Virus record (IMG/VR): IMGVR_UViG_3300009423_000025
Coordinates: 1-24,624 of that record
Origin: a virus
Length of the DNA: 24,624 bases
Strand: one strand, 5' to 3'
Made by a program: the position numbers and the translations under genes. Positions 7,452 through 12,643 of the stretch are shown in pieces (position 1 is the first letter of the stretch; every line of letters starts with the position of its first letter). The notes beneath the pieces are model-generated. The model made no database searches, was not told where the DNA came from, and saw only the letters and a program-made list of their open reading frames with translations.

Positions 7452-7468
7452 TGATGTGATTAACATCA
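7452..7468. promoter_or_regulatory. Operator-like inverted repeat upstream of the cassette
   Basis: TGATGT and ACATCA form perfect 6-nt arms around a 5-nt centre, 23 nt before the start codon at 7429. AT-rich -10-like sequences (TATATT, TATTAT on the minus strand) lie just upstream. The size and symmetry fit a site for a dimeric HTH repressor. The window encodes one at 9883, but nothing in the sequence ties the two together. Confidence 0.4.
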
Positions 7469-7515
7469 TGTAATAATATAAATATAAATTATCATTATTT
7501 TTTAAACTTTTTTTT

Positions 7516-7529
7516 AAAAAGATCTTTTT
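7516..7529. repeat. Palindrome AAAAAGATCTTTTT, right copy
   Basis: Second copy of the 14-nt GATC-centred palindrome at 6010-6023. It lies upstream of the cassette's first gene and 35 nt inside the right 16-nt direct repeat. Confidence 0.45.
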
Positions 7530-7564
7530 TTAAGCTTTTTTTATGTTTTTTTTAGCATAAATTT

Positions 7565-7580
7565 TGACTATACATAATAT
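7565..7580 (+). repeat. Right copy of 16-nt direct repeat
   Basis: Exact copy of the 5833-5848 sequence, here preceded by TT so that TTGACT resembles a -35 box reading right. No -10 box sits at normal spacing, so a simple sigma70 promoter is not well supported. It lies in the 378-nt gap 7430-7807, which otherwise holds the cassette operator, poly-T tracts and two copies of a TATAAAT motif. Confidence 0.7.
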
Positions 7581-7661
7581 TTGAATTTTTAAATTTGAAA
7601 AATTATTAATCTTTTTTTTTATGATTTTTTTTGCAAAAACTGGGTTCAAGGGATCAAAACA

Positions 7662-7693
7662 CTTATAAATGAGAGGCGATGTAAAATTTTTTT
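7662..7693 (+). repeat. TATAAAT / GATGTAA / T-run motif, copy A
   Basis: CTTATAAAT, then seven variable bases, then CGATGTAAAA and a T-run. It aligns with 8515-8547 (CTTTATAAAT...CGATGTAA plus T-run) and more loosely with 7764-7795. The three copies are all in gene-free DNA around 7.7-8.5 kb. It may be a phage regulatory element or iteron. The T-run makes a transcription start or stop function conceivable. Confidence 0.4.
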
Positions 7694-7743
7694 AGGCATT
7701 TTCCAGGAAAAGTCAGTTTTTTAGAAGAAAATAATTAAAAAAC

Positions 7744-7772
7744 TTGCAAAAAGTGCCTACCCCCTTTATAAA
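7744..7772 (+). promoter_or_regulatory. Sigma70-like promoter for the rightward gene at 7808
   Basis: TTGCAA (7744-7749) and TATAAA (7767-7772) are separated by 17 nt, the optimal spacing, and point right. The predicted start is near 7780, about 28 nt before the ATG at 7808. The -10 box is also part of motif copy B (7764-7795). This is the best host-type promoter in the window and probably drives the 7808 gene and perhaps the early cluster. Confidence 0.5.
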
Positions 7773-7795
7773 TTTAGTAAAATGTAATATTTTTT
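7764..7795 (+). repeat. TATAAAT / ATGTAA / T-run motif, copy B
   Basis: CTTTATAAATTTAG, then AAATGTAATA and a T-run. It is the most diverged of the three related copies (A at 7662, C at 8515). Its TATAAA doubles as the -10 box of the promoter at 7744-7772, which hints that the repeated motif is promoter-related. Confidence 0.35.
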
Positions 7796-7807
7796 GTAAA
7801 TTATGGT

Positions 7808-8221
7808 ATGGAATTTGTTAATAAAGTATTTATATATGGTAATAATAAAAAAAGTCAGAAGATCCTGGATCAAATAGATTATGTAGATTATTTAGGTACT
7901 GGTGAAACTATAGCTGCCTTTGATATGGTAAATCTTGGAGGTTATCCTGGAATCCTTTATAATACAGACAAAAGGTATAAAATTTTAGGTGATGTTTATA
8001 GCGTTACTAGAGAACAGCTTAAAGACCTGGATCAATTAAAAGGTGAAGGTGTTATTTTTGAACGTGTTTTGGAGCAAATTTTTGTTATTAACAATAATCC
8101 TAGAAGGAATGGTGTTTTATTACAAGCATGGGTATATATTTTACAAGAAATTCCACCTATTTATGATTATTCTAATATCTTTTTAACTACTAAGAACTAT
8201 TTAACCTATGAGAGAATTTAG
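7808..8221 (+). CDS. Gamma-glutamylcyclotransferase-like protein, probable catalytic Glu missing
   Basis: A 137-residue protein with the GGCT/AIG2-like fold pattern: VFIYGNN (7-13), YLGTGET (28-34), GGYPGIL (44-50), LGDVYSV (60-66), LDQLKG (74-79), IFERV (83-87) and WVYIL. Active members of the family (for example YtfP-like proteins) have L-D-x-x-E-G, where Glu is the acid/base residue releasing 5-oxoproline. With identical spacing to the downstream aromatic-x-R, this protein has Lys at residue 78 in that position. It is probably a non-catalytic or re-purposed member. No clear ribosome binding site precedes the ATG. A good promoter lies about 36 nt upstream. It stands alone, between two gene-free gaps. 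Confidence 0.65.
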   Translation: MEFVNKVFIYGNNKKSQKILDQIDYVDYLGTGETIAAFDMVNLGGYPGILYNTDKRYKILGDVYSVTREQLKDLDQLKGEGVIFERVLEQIFVINNNPRRNGVLLQAWVYILQEIPPIYDYSNIFLTTKNYLTYERI

Positions 8222-8603
8222 AGATTTAGATAGAGGTTACCCTACCCCTAAGCTAGGAGCAGGAAACCCAATCTATTTAACCAACGAGCCGAATCTGTCG
8301 ACCTAGATAAACTTCTTATAAATACCTACAAAAGTTCGGACAATTATTTATTCATTAGTATTAATATAGCATCGCACTCAATTGCCTTCGGTTTGTGCTG
8401 TTATTATGATGCAAACCCCTTCTAGTGTAACTTTTGATCCTGGATAGCTAGAAGATTCAAACCAACCCTAACCAGGCTCACAAATATAAAAAACAAAGTA
8501 TGACAATTCCAAACCTTTATAAATTAGCCTCGATGTAATTTTTTTTTAAAGAAATATTTAAATAATAGTTGCACAGAATTAAAATTATGTTTAAAATAAG
8601 GCT
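8222..8603 (+). other. 382-nt non-coding region with several inverted repeats
   Basis: No ORF of gene quality is present. GC is higher than in the other gene-free gaps for about the first 260 nt, and several potential stems appear. These are GCATC/GATGC (8369-8373 with 8408-8412) enclosing GCAC/GTGC, GGTTTG/CAAACC (8390-8395 with 8412-8417), which competes with the first, and CTTCTAG/CTAGAAG (8419-8425 with 8448-8454). C-rich ACCCTACCCCT occurs near 8240, and CAACGAG at 8282 recurs in the element at 11468. These features suggest a structured RNA or regulatory leader. No known RNA family is recognised. Confidence 0.4.
8515..8547 (+). repeat. TATAAAT / GATGTAA / T-run motif, copy C
   Basis: CTTTATAAATTAGC, then CTCGATGTAA and nine T. 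It is closest to copy A and lies 57 nt before the first ATG of the early gene cluster at 8604, where a promoter would be expected. No matching -35 box is seen at 16-18 nt. Confidence 0.4.
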
Positions 8604-8783
8604 ATGAATGAGATACTAATACAATTAATCGAAAAAAGAGCTAAGTTATCTAAGATTGTTACTGATAATGACCCTGACAAGTTACAGGCTTTAGCAGAAT
8701 GGTTAGATTTATGTATAGAGATAAATCAACTATCACCATCTTATAGAGAGCTTACAATAAATGGAAAGGAAATTAATGGCTAA
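8604..8783 (+). CDS. Small hypothetical protein (59 aa), first gene of the early cluster
   Basis: Fifty-nine codons from an ATG preceded by AAGG. The product is helical (NEILIQLIEKRAKLSKIV) with DNDPDKLQALAEWLD in the middle. Its stop overlaps the next gene's start by 8 nt, the junction style used throughout this cluster, which supports it being a true gene. Family not recognised. Confidence 0.5.
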   Translation: MNEILIQLIEKRAKLSKIVTDNDPDKLQALAEWLDLCIEINQLSPSYRELTINGKEING

Positions 8784-9039
8784 ATTAATATTTGAACCTA
8801 TAGATGAGAGAAGTACAGAACAAAAGTATAAAGATATAGAAGCTAGAAATGCAAATATGCAAAAAGAATTAGCTAATATTTTAGAAAATTGGCAAGAGTT
8901 TAAAAAAGAATTTACTGATATACAGAAAAGAAGAAAGTCTAAAGTAGTAAAACAATACGATAGTTTATTTTATTGTTTTGTTGGTGTTATAAGTTGCTTG
9001 TTATTATTGTCAATAATTAATCTTATAGGTAAAATATAA
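8776..9039 (+). CDS. Coiled-coil protein with C-terminal membrane anchor
   Basis: An 87-residue protein. The ATG at 8776 is preferred over the in-frame ATG at 8761 because AAAGGA lies at correct spacing before it. Residues 10-55 form a charged helix or coiled coil (EQKYKDIEARNANMQKEL). Residues about 66-84 (FYCFVGVISCLLLLSIINL) form a single membrane span at the very C-terminus. The layout is that of a tail-anchored membrane protein with its body in the cytoplasm. Candidate roles include superinfection control or a lysis accessory; nothing seen decides between them. Confidence 0.6.
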   Translation: MAKLIFEPIDERSTEQKYKDIEARNANMQKELANILENWQEFKKEFTDIQKRRKSKVVKQYDSLFYCFVGVISCLLLLSIINLIGKI

Positions 9040-9338
9040 TGAGAGTTATGTCTACTGCTCCACCTAAACACCTTATAAAATTAATGCCTACTGAAGCCGA
9101 GCAATATGCTTACTGCAAATCAATAGGTTGTTATTTTGAGTGTGAATGGTGTGTAGGTTATTCTGAAAGTATTCCAGTACCTACAACGATGCCTATTAAA
9201 GAAAAAATAATTAAAACCGATACTAACCCTGGCAAATACGATAATCTTGCTAAAAAGTGTACTAATAAGGCACATTATGACCATGATCATCCATTGTTTG
9301 GATATATACTGGAGGTTTTTACTGATGAAAAAGCCTGA
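9039..9338 (+). CDS. Cys/His-rich (putative zinc-binding) small protein
   Basis: A 99-residue protein coupled to the previous gene by TAATG. Cysteines at 26, 31, 35 and 38 (CKSIGCYFECEWC) and a second cluster of C74, H78, H81 and H83 (CTNKAHYDHDH) could bind one or two metal ions. No named family is recognised. Its end overlaps the following small gene by 14 nt. Confidence 0.5.
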   Translation: MRVMSTAPPKHLIKLMPTEAEQYAYCKSIGCYFECEWCVGYSESIPVPTTMPIKEKIIKTDTNPGKYDNLAKKCTNKAHYDHDHPLFGYILEVFTDEKA

Positions 9339-9483
9339 TTTTAAACAAATGAGAATTATGTTAGCTAAAAATGAAGACCCTATAGCTAAAGAGTATATTC
9401 TAGATAAAATGCCTAATGATGAAGTTATATATCAATTTATAAAACAATTTGGTAGCAACCTGCCATTGAAGGATGCTAAATAA
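9325..9483 (+). CDS. Small hypothetical protein (52 aa)
   Basis: The ATG at 9325 is chosen over upstream in-frame codons because GGAGG (9311-9315) lies 9 nt before it. The protein is short, helical and charged (KKPDFKQMRIMLAKNEDP). It overlaps the previous gene and abuts the SEC-C gene. No family recognised. Confidence 0.5.
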   Translation: MKKPDFKQMRIMLAKNEDPIAKEYILDKMPNDEVIYQFIKQFGSNLPLKDAK

Positions 9484-9798
9484 ATGAGGCAGCTTGTTAA
9501 CAATCAAAATGATTTGTTATTAGATACAGGTGAAATATATAAACCTATATGGAAAGAACAAATGGATGGTAGTTATTCGTGTAATCCACCAAAATTATCT
9601 AATGGTAAAACAGATTATAATTTATTGAATTACAGTATAATTAATAAAAATGAAAACGAAAAACATGCAATATATATAAAAAATACAAAAAGAGCTGAAG
9701 CATTAGATTGGCAGCATAAAATTAAAAATATAGGTAGAAATGATAAATGTCCATGTCAAAGTGGAAAAAAATACAAAAAATGTTGTTTAAAATTATAA
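9484..9798 (+). CDS. SEC-C motif protein
   Basis: A 104-residue protein whose last 22 residues are a clear SEC-C zinc motif: GRNDKCPCQSGKKYKKCC, with Cys at 89, 91, 100 and 101. SEC-C was defined at the C-terminus of the SecA translocase, where it binds zinc and contacts SecB. It also occurs as an accessory module in many small proteins. The first 80 residues are polar, with no catalytic motif seen. The start follows the previous stop by one codon. Possible roles are binding SecB or ribosomes, or general protein-protein docking; these are inferences from the motif. Confidence 0.6.
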   Translation: MRQLVNNQNDLLLDTGEIYKPIWKEQMDGSYSCNPPKLSNGKTDYNLLNYSIINKNENEKHAIYIKNTKRAEALDWQHKIKNIGRNDKCPCQSGKKYKKCCLKL

Positions 9799-9866
9799 TG
9801 GGAGTGTCCTGCTATCGTGAGGTTTCAGGCTGCAATTACCTTTCTTTGTAGTGATTAGCACTCCCA
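9799..9866 (+). ncRNA. Structured intergenic element, three-way-junction type
   Basis: TGGGAGTG (9799-9806) pairs perfectly with CACTCCCA (9859-9866), enclosing 52 nt. Inside, CCTG/CAGG (9808-9811 with 9826-9829) and ATTAC/GTAGT (9835-9839 with 9848-9852, one G-U) can form two hairpins. The whole is tRNA-sized (68 nt) but lacks D- and T-loop signatures, so it is not a tRNA. It fills the gap between the SEC-C gene and the ribosome binding site of the XRE gene, so it may be a cis-regulatory leader or a processing site. No known family is recognised. Confidence 0.35.
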
Positions 9867-9882
9867 ATAAATTGGAGATTTA

Positions 9883-10083
9883 ATGATAAAAAATGAGATT
9901 AAAAAAAGAATTAAAAATGCTGGATATAGTATGAAGTTCTTAGCAGAACACAAATTAAATATTCATCATACAGAATTGTCAAATATCTGTGCAGGACGTA
10001 GAACTCCTACAAGAAAAACTTTGTCAAAACTAAGTCGCATATTGCGATGTAAAATAACTGATCTATGGGAAGAAAGGAGTTAA
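9883..10083 (+). CDS. XRE/Cro-type HTH regulator
   Basis: A 66-residue basic protein with a single lambda-Cro/C1-like helix-turn-helix. AGYSMKFLAEHKLNIHHTEL leads into SNICAGRRTPTRKTLSKLSR, then the terminal KITDLWEE typical of XRE proteins (residues 12-64). GGAG sits 7 nt before the ATG. It precedes the recombination genes with a 1-nt gap and follows the structured element at 9799-9866. It probably binds operator DNA as a dimer and regulates early genes. No integrase is seen, so evidence for a lysogeny switch is weak. Confidence 0.75.
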   Translation: MIKNEIKKRIKNAGYSMKFLAEHKLNIHHTELSNICAGRRTPTRKTLSKLSRILRCKITDLWEERS

Positions 10084-10084
10084 A

Positions 10085-10531
10085 ATGATACAAGAAAAAG
10101 ACTTGTATAAATTAAATGCTGAAACACCTGAAAATGAACGTAAATATCGTGTTGGCAATACTTTTACCTATCAAGGTAGAAAGATGGCTAATATGTTATG
10201 TTATGTTGATGCTAGGTATGTTCAGGATAAATTAGATGAAGTTGTTGGTCCATGTAATTGGTCTAGTGATTTTATTGAAATCAAAGGTAATTTGTTTTGT
10301 AAAATTACTATCACATTTCAAAGAGAAGATGGTACATATGGTACATCTACTAAAATGGATTGTGGTGTTGAGTCAAATGTTGAAAAACAAAAAGGTGAAG
10401 CTAGTGATGCTTTTAAAAGAGCAGCAGTTCAGTTTGGTATAGGTAGAGATTTATATAATTTACCTAATTATAGAGCTGAAATGACTGAGTATAATGGCAA
10501 ATGGTATCCACCTAAAAACTACAAACCTTAA
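10085..10531 (+). CDS. Rad52-family single-strand annealing protein
   Basis: A 148-residue protein with the Rad52/Rad22 core. CYVDARYVQDKLDEVVG (39-55) and CNWSSDF come first, then the beta hairpin FCKITITFQREDG. The diagnostic ESNVEKQKGEASDAFKRAA (about 95-113) and QFGIGRDLYNLP follow. These phage proteins form rings that anneal complementary ssDNA during recombination-dependent replication. The gene is followed by an SSB-like gene and a replisome-organiser-like gene, a common phage recombination/replication order. AAAGGAG before the ATG is strong. The length is typical for a phage version restricted to the annealing domain. Confidence 0.87.
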   Translation: MIQEKDLYKLNAETPENERKYRVGNTFTYQGRKMANMLCYVDARYVQDKLDEVVGPCNWSSDFIEIKGNLFCKITITFQREDGTYGTSTKMDCGVESNVEKQKGEASDAFKRAAVQFGIGRDLYNLPNYRAEMTEYNGKWYPPKNYKP

Positions 10532-10541
10532 AGGAGAATGA

Positions 10542-10826
10542 ATGTCAGACTATAACAATCATGGTAAAGCTACCATATTTAATAACGAAGATGCTAATGC
10601 AGAAAACAAAAGACCTAATTTATCAGGTATGATTGAGATAACTGAAGCTATACCAGCAGGTACAAAGTTAAGGATTGCTGGATGGGCAAATTATCAAGGA
10701 TCAATACTTAAAAGCGTAGGTATGAATTTATCTTCTAAAGTAGGTGGCGAAGGTGATTCTACATACCAAAAACAAGCTTCAGGTAAATCCTATGAAGTGA
10801 GTAAGGATGAGGATATTCCATTTTAA
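10542..10826 (+). CDS. Small protein with SSB-type acidic C-terminal tip
   Basis: A 94-residue protein. The body has an OB-like alternation (SGMIEITEAI, TKLRIAGWANYQGSILKSVGMNLS), followed by a Gln/Ser/Gly-rich linker and the ending KDEDIPF. The D-D/E-D-I-P-F tip is the conserved SSB tail that recruits repair and replication partners. The body is shorter than a bacterial SSB OB fold (about 110 residues), so this is either a minimal ssDNA-binding protein or a tip-bearing adaptor. It lies 10 nt after the Rad52-like gene and is coupled by TAATG to the next one. GGAG is used as ribosome binding site. Confidence 0.6.
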   Translation: MSDYNNHGKATIFNNEDANAENKRPNLSGMIEITEAIPAGTKLRIAGWANYQGSILKSVGMNLSSKVGGEGDSTYQKQASGKSYEVSKDEDIPF

Positions 10827-11320
10827 TGGAACATCAAATACTAATAAGAGAACCATCAGGTGAACAGAAATGGTTGCCTATTTCGGAGGTTTTTCGTATT
10901 GCGAGGAGTTACAAAAAGCCTACCCCTACACCTGTTGGTACTCTTGTTGGTTTCCAGGAATTTTGGGATTTATATGACAATAAAAAAGGCAGGTCAAAAG
11001 CTGAAATTGCTTGGAAAAGGCATGTCAAAAAGAATTTAGTAAAAATTATATTAGCACATGTTAAAAACTATGTAAAAGCAACTCCTGATAAACAATATAG
11101 GAAACACGCTTCTACATATTTAAATGGACATTCTTGGAACGATGAGATTACACAGCAAGAAGAAAAAATTGATTTAGATTTACATTACCCCCTAGATAAA
11201 ACTGGAAGAGCTAGACTATCTAGGTGTAGTAAATGCAACAAAATACATTTTGGTGATATATATAAAATATTATCAGAAGATTCAAGTTGTTGCAAAGTTA
11301 AAATTAAACAATATAGGTAA
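10826..11320 (+). CDS. DnaT/replisome-organiser-like protein with zinc-ribbon tail
   Basis: A 164-residue protein. Residues 43-107 (FQEFWDLYDNKKGRSKAEIAW ... YRKHASTYLNGHSWNDEI; two parts of one domain) match the F-x-x-FW-x-x-Y-P/D-x-K...AxxxW...ThyLnxxxWxDE pattern seen at the C-terminus of phage replication proteins. That pattern is shared with the ssDNA/helicase-loader-binding domain of DnaT. The tail has C134, C137, C155 and C156, perhaps a zinc knuckle. Its likely role is loading the host DnaB helicase at the phage origin. The usual N-terminal winged helix is missing; only about 40 residues precede the domain. Start by TAATG coupling. Confidence 0.6.
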   Translation: MEHQILIREPSGEQKWLPISEVFRIARSYKKPTPTPVGTLVGFQEFWDLYDNKKGRSKAEIAWKRHVKKNLVKIILAHVKNYVKATPDKQYRKHASTYLNGHSWNDEITQQEEKIDLDLHYPLDKTGRARLSRCSKCNKIHFGDIYKILSEDSSCCKVKIKQYR

Positions 11321-11323
11321 ATT

Positions 11324-11461
11324 ATGGAAGATGAAATTTTAGTTAAAGTATTAAATAAAGATTTGCAAATAGCTATTCAAGCTTTAAAAGCTATTATAAT
11401 CGAATCTAATGATGCTATAGCAGTTAAGATAGCTGAAGATACTTTAGAAATTATAAATTAA
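11324..11461 (+). CDS. Tiny helical protein (45 aa)
   Basis: Forty-five codons starting 4 nt after the previous stop. The product is a single amphipathic helix with regular hydrophobic spacing (LQIAIQALKAIIIESNDAIA). The tight junction and non-random pattern support translation. There is no recognised motif. It precedes the structured element at 11468. Confidence 0.4.
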   Translation: MEDEILVKVLNKDLQIAIQALKAIIIESNDAIAVKIAEDTLEIIN

Positions 11462-11467
11462 ACTTAT

Positions 11468-11543
11468 AGGGTAGGTACTATGTATAGCAACGAGTTCGCA
11501 CACTCGACATCGAAATCCCTCCTTAAGGATAACCTACCCTCCA
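11468..11543 (+). ncRNA. Structured intergenic element with 9-bp closing stem and encoded CCA
   Basis: AGGGTAGGT (11468-11476) pairs perfectly with ACCTACCCT (11532-11540), directly followed by CCA. Inside are a hairpin CGAGT/ACTCG with a 6-nt loop (11491-11506) and ATCC/GGAT (11515-11518 with 11527-11530). The size (76 nt), U at the position-8 equivalent and 3' CCA mimic a tRNA. However, the D-loop GG, a 7-nt anticodon loop and the T-loop TTCRA are absent. It fills a 95-nt gap just before the GGAG of the next gene. It could be a tRNA-like mimic, a regulatory leader or a processing signal. Confidence 0.35.
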
Positions 11544-11556
11544 TTTTAGGAGTAGT

Positions 11557-11784
11557 ATGAGAACAAAAAAATGTCCTATGTGTAAAAAGCACAAAACAAA
11601 AGATGCTTGGTCAAAAGGTGGTTGGGAACATATAACTTACTGCAAACCATGTATGTCTATTCATAATGCAAAAAAAAGAGATAAAGCTCATGATATAATT
11701 ATGAAAGCAACTAATAATAAAAAGTGTTGGTGGCTTTATCAAAGCATCATATCGGAAAGGAATTATAGGAAAAGTGGTAATTAA
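11557..11784 (+). CDS. Zinc-ribbon small protein
   Basis: A 75-residue protein with two CxxC pairs: C6-P-M-C9 and C29-K-P-C32, spaced as in treble-clef/zinc-ribbon proteins. The SIHNAKKRDKAH helix follows the second pair, as in some phage HNH/endonuclease VII-like proteins. The later catalytic His/Asn residues are not evident, so a nuclease call is not supported. The GGAG ribosome binding site is strong. DNA or RNA binding is the most likely role. Confidence 0.55.
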   Translation: MRTKKCPMCKKHKTKDAWSKGGWEHITYCKPCMSIHNAKKRDKAHDIIMKATNNKKCWWLYQSIISERNYRKSGN

Positions 11785-11899
11785 ACACGAATTAGATTTT
11801 GTATATATTACAAGCGATGGTAGAAGATTTTTAAATAAACAAGATGCTATTTTATGGCAGGAAGGAATAAGCGAAGATGAGCAATCCTCAGAAGAATAA
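11774..11899 (+). CDS. Tiny protein (41 aa), GTG start
   Basis: A GTG-started frame overlapping both neighbours, with GGAAA just upstream. The product is V-V-I-K-H-E-L-D-F-VYITSDGRRFLNKQ, then DAILWQEGISEDEQSSEE. The Y-x-T-SDG-(R/K)-x-F-x-x-x-x-x-A pattern is familiar from short phage proteins with a conserved beta hairpin, which supports translation. Function unknown. Confidence 0.5.
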   Translation: MVIKHELDFVYITSDGRRFLNKQDAILWQEGISEDEQSSEE

Positions 11900-12182
11900 A
11901 GGTTCTAGGTTTGAAAGAAAGATTGTAGAAATTTGTGAGCTTCATGATGTTAAAGCAGTTCGTGCATGGGGATCAAATGGATTAGCACTAGGAGAACACC
12001 CTGAAGTTGATGTGCTTATAAATGACAATATAAAAGTACAGGCTAAATGTAGAAAGAAAATAGCAACACATATGCAACCTAATGAAAATGTTGATGTACA
12101 AATAATCAAGCAAGACCGAGGGCCTGTGTTGGTAGTCCAAGAATTAAATGACTGGTTAGTTAATTTAAAGGAGAAAAAATGA
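11877..12182 (+). CDS. Holliday-junction-resolvase-like nuclease (PD-(D/E)XK)
   Basis: A 101-residue protein with the Hjc-like layout. KNKGSRFERKIVEICE (residues 6-21) carries E13, then AVRAWGSNG, then EVDVLIND with D45, then IKVQAKCRKK with Q55-x-K57. In Hjc-type resolvases E, D and E-x-K bind metal and cut four-way junctions; here the third acidic residue is Gln, as in some phage members. Alongside the Rad52-like and NinB-like genes it fits resolution of recombination intermediates before packaging. The ATG overlaps the previous tiny gene, and it overlaps the next gene by ATGA. Confidence 0.7.
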   Translation: MSNPQKNKGSRFERKIVEICELHDVKAVRAWGSNGLALGEHPEVDVLINDNIKVQAKCRKKIATHMQPNENVDVQIIKQDRGPVLVVQELNDWLVNLKEKK

Positions 12183-12451
12183 GTAAACGAATAGGAGGAC
12201 TTGAAGTGTTTACAGGAGATGATTTTGATAATTATAAAGACCCATCAGCAAACACGACTTGGAGGCACACTAAAAATTACATAAGTGCTACAGTAAAAGG
12301 TAGAGAATGGTATCACATAAGTAGAGATAGATGCCTAACAAAAGAACAGCAATTTGATTGGATATTACATATTGAAAAAAAGATATGGGGCAATGGATAT
12401 AAATTTAAAAAAGCATTTGTAAAAGCATTGAAAGAATGGGGTTTATATTAG
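12179..12451 (+). CDS. Hypothetical protein
   Basis: A 90-residue protein starting at an ATGA overlap, with GGAG just before it. It contains TWRHTKNYISATVKGREWYH and an aromatic, basic helical end (KKAFVKALKEWGLY). Several Trp residues and the net positive charge would fit nucleic acid binding, but no family is recognised. Confidence 0.55.
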   Translation: MSKRIGGLEVFTGDDFDNYKDPSANTTWRHTKNYISATVKGREWYHISRDRCLTKEQQFDWILHIEKKIWGNGYKFKKAFVKALKEWGLY

Positions 12452-12643
12452 ATGAGTATCTATTGGACAGATAATGAAGGTTTAGAACACTTAATAGAAT
12501 ATATGTCTGATAGATATTTATTAAATTGTATAAAGTTTGTAGAAAACAACATTGAAAGACAGCCAAACTATAGACCAATGCCTTCATATTATAACTTAAT
12601 AAAAGAATACAACAGGAGAATAAATGAAAGAGAAAAGAAATAA
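12452..12643 (+). CDS. Small hypothetical protein (63 aa)
   Basis: The ATG directly follows the previous stop. The protein is helical: SIYWTDNEGLEHLIEYM, DRYLLNCIKFVENN and a basic end NRRINEREKK. Similar MxDRYLxNAIxxxE segments occur in small phage proteins of unknown role. It overlaps the next gene by 20 nt. Confidence 0.5.
   Translation: MSIYWTDNEGLEHLIEYMSDRYLLNCIKFVENNIERQPNYRPMPSYYNLIKEYNRRINEREKK

Noticed and set aside
5833-7580. Insertion sequence or transposon
   Set aside because: The bracketing repeats are direct, not inverted, and neither internal gene resembles a transposase or recombinase.
8499-8540. Tiny ORF in the gene-free region (12 codons ending at the GATGTAA motif)
   Set aside because: Too short to judge, no ribosome binding site, and ATGTAA is part of a repeated non-coding motif.
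7662-8547. T4-type late promoters (TATAAATA)
   Set aside because: TATAAAT is expected tens of times by chance at this AT content, and no sigma factor gp55 or clamp-type co-activator gene is present in the window.
11468-11543. Canonical tRNA gene
   Set aside because: The 7-bp stem, U8 and CCA fit, but there is no D-loop GG, the anticodon-like hairpin has a 6-nt loop, and there is no TTCRA in the T-arm position.
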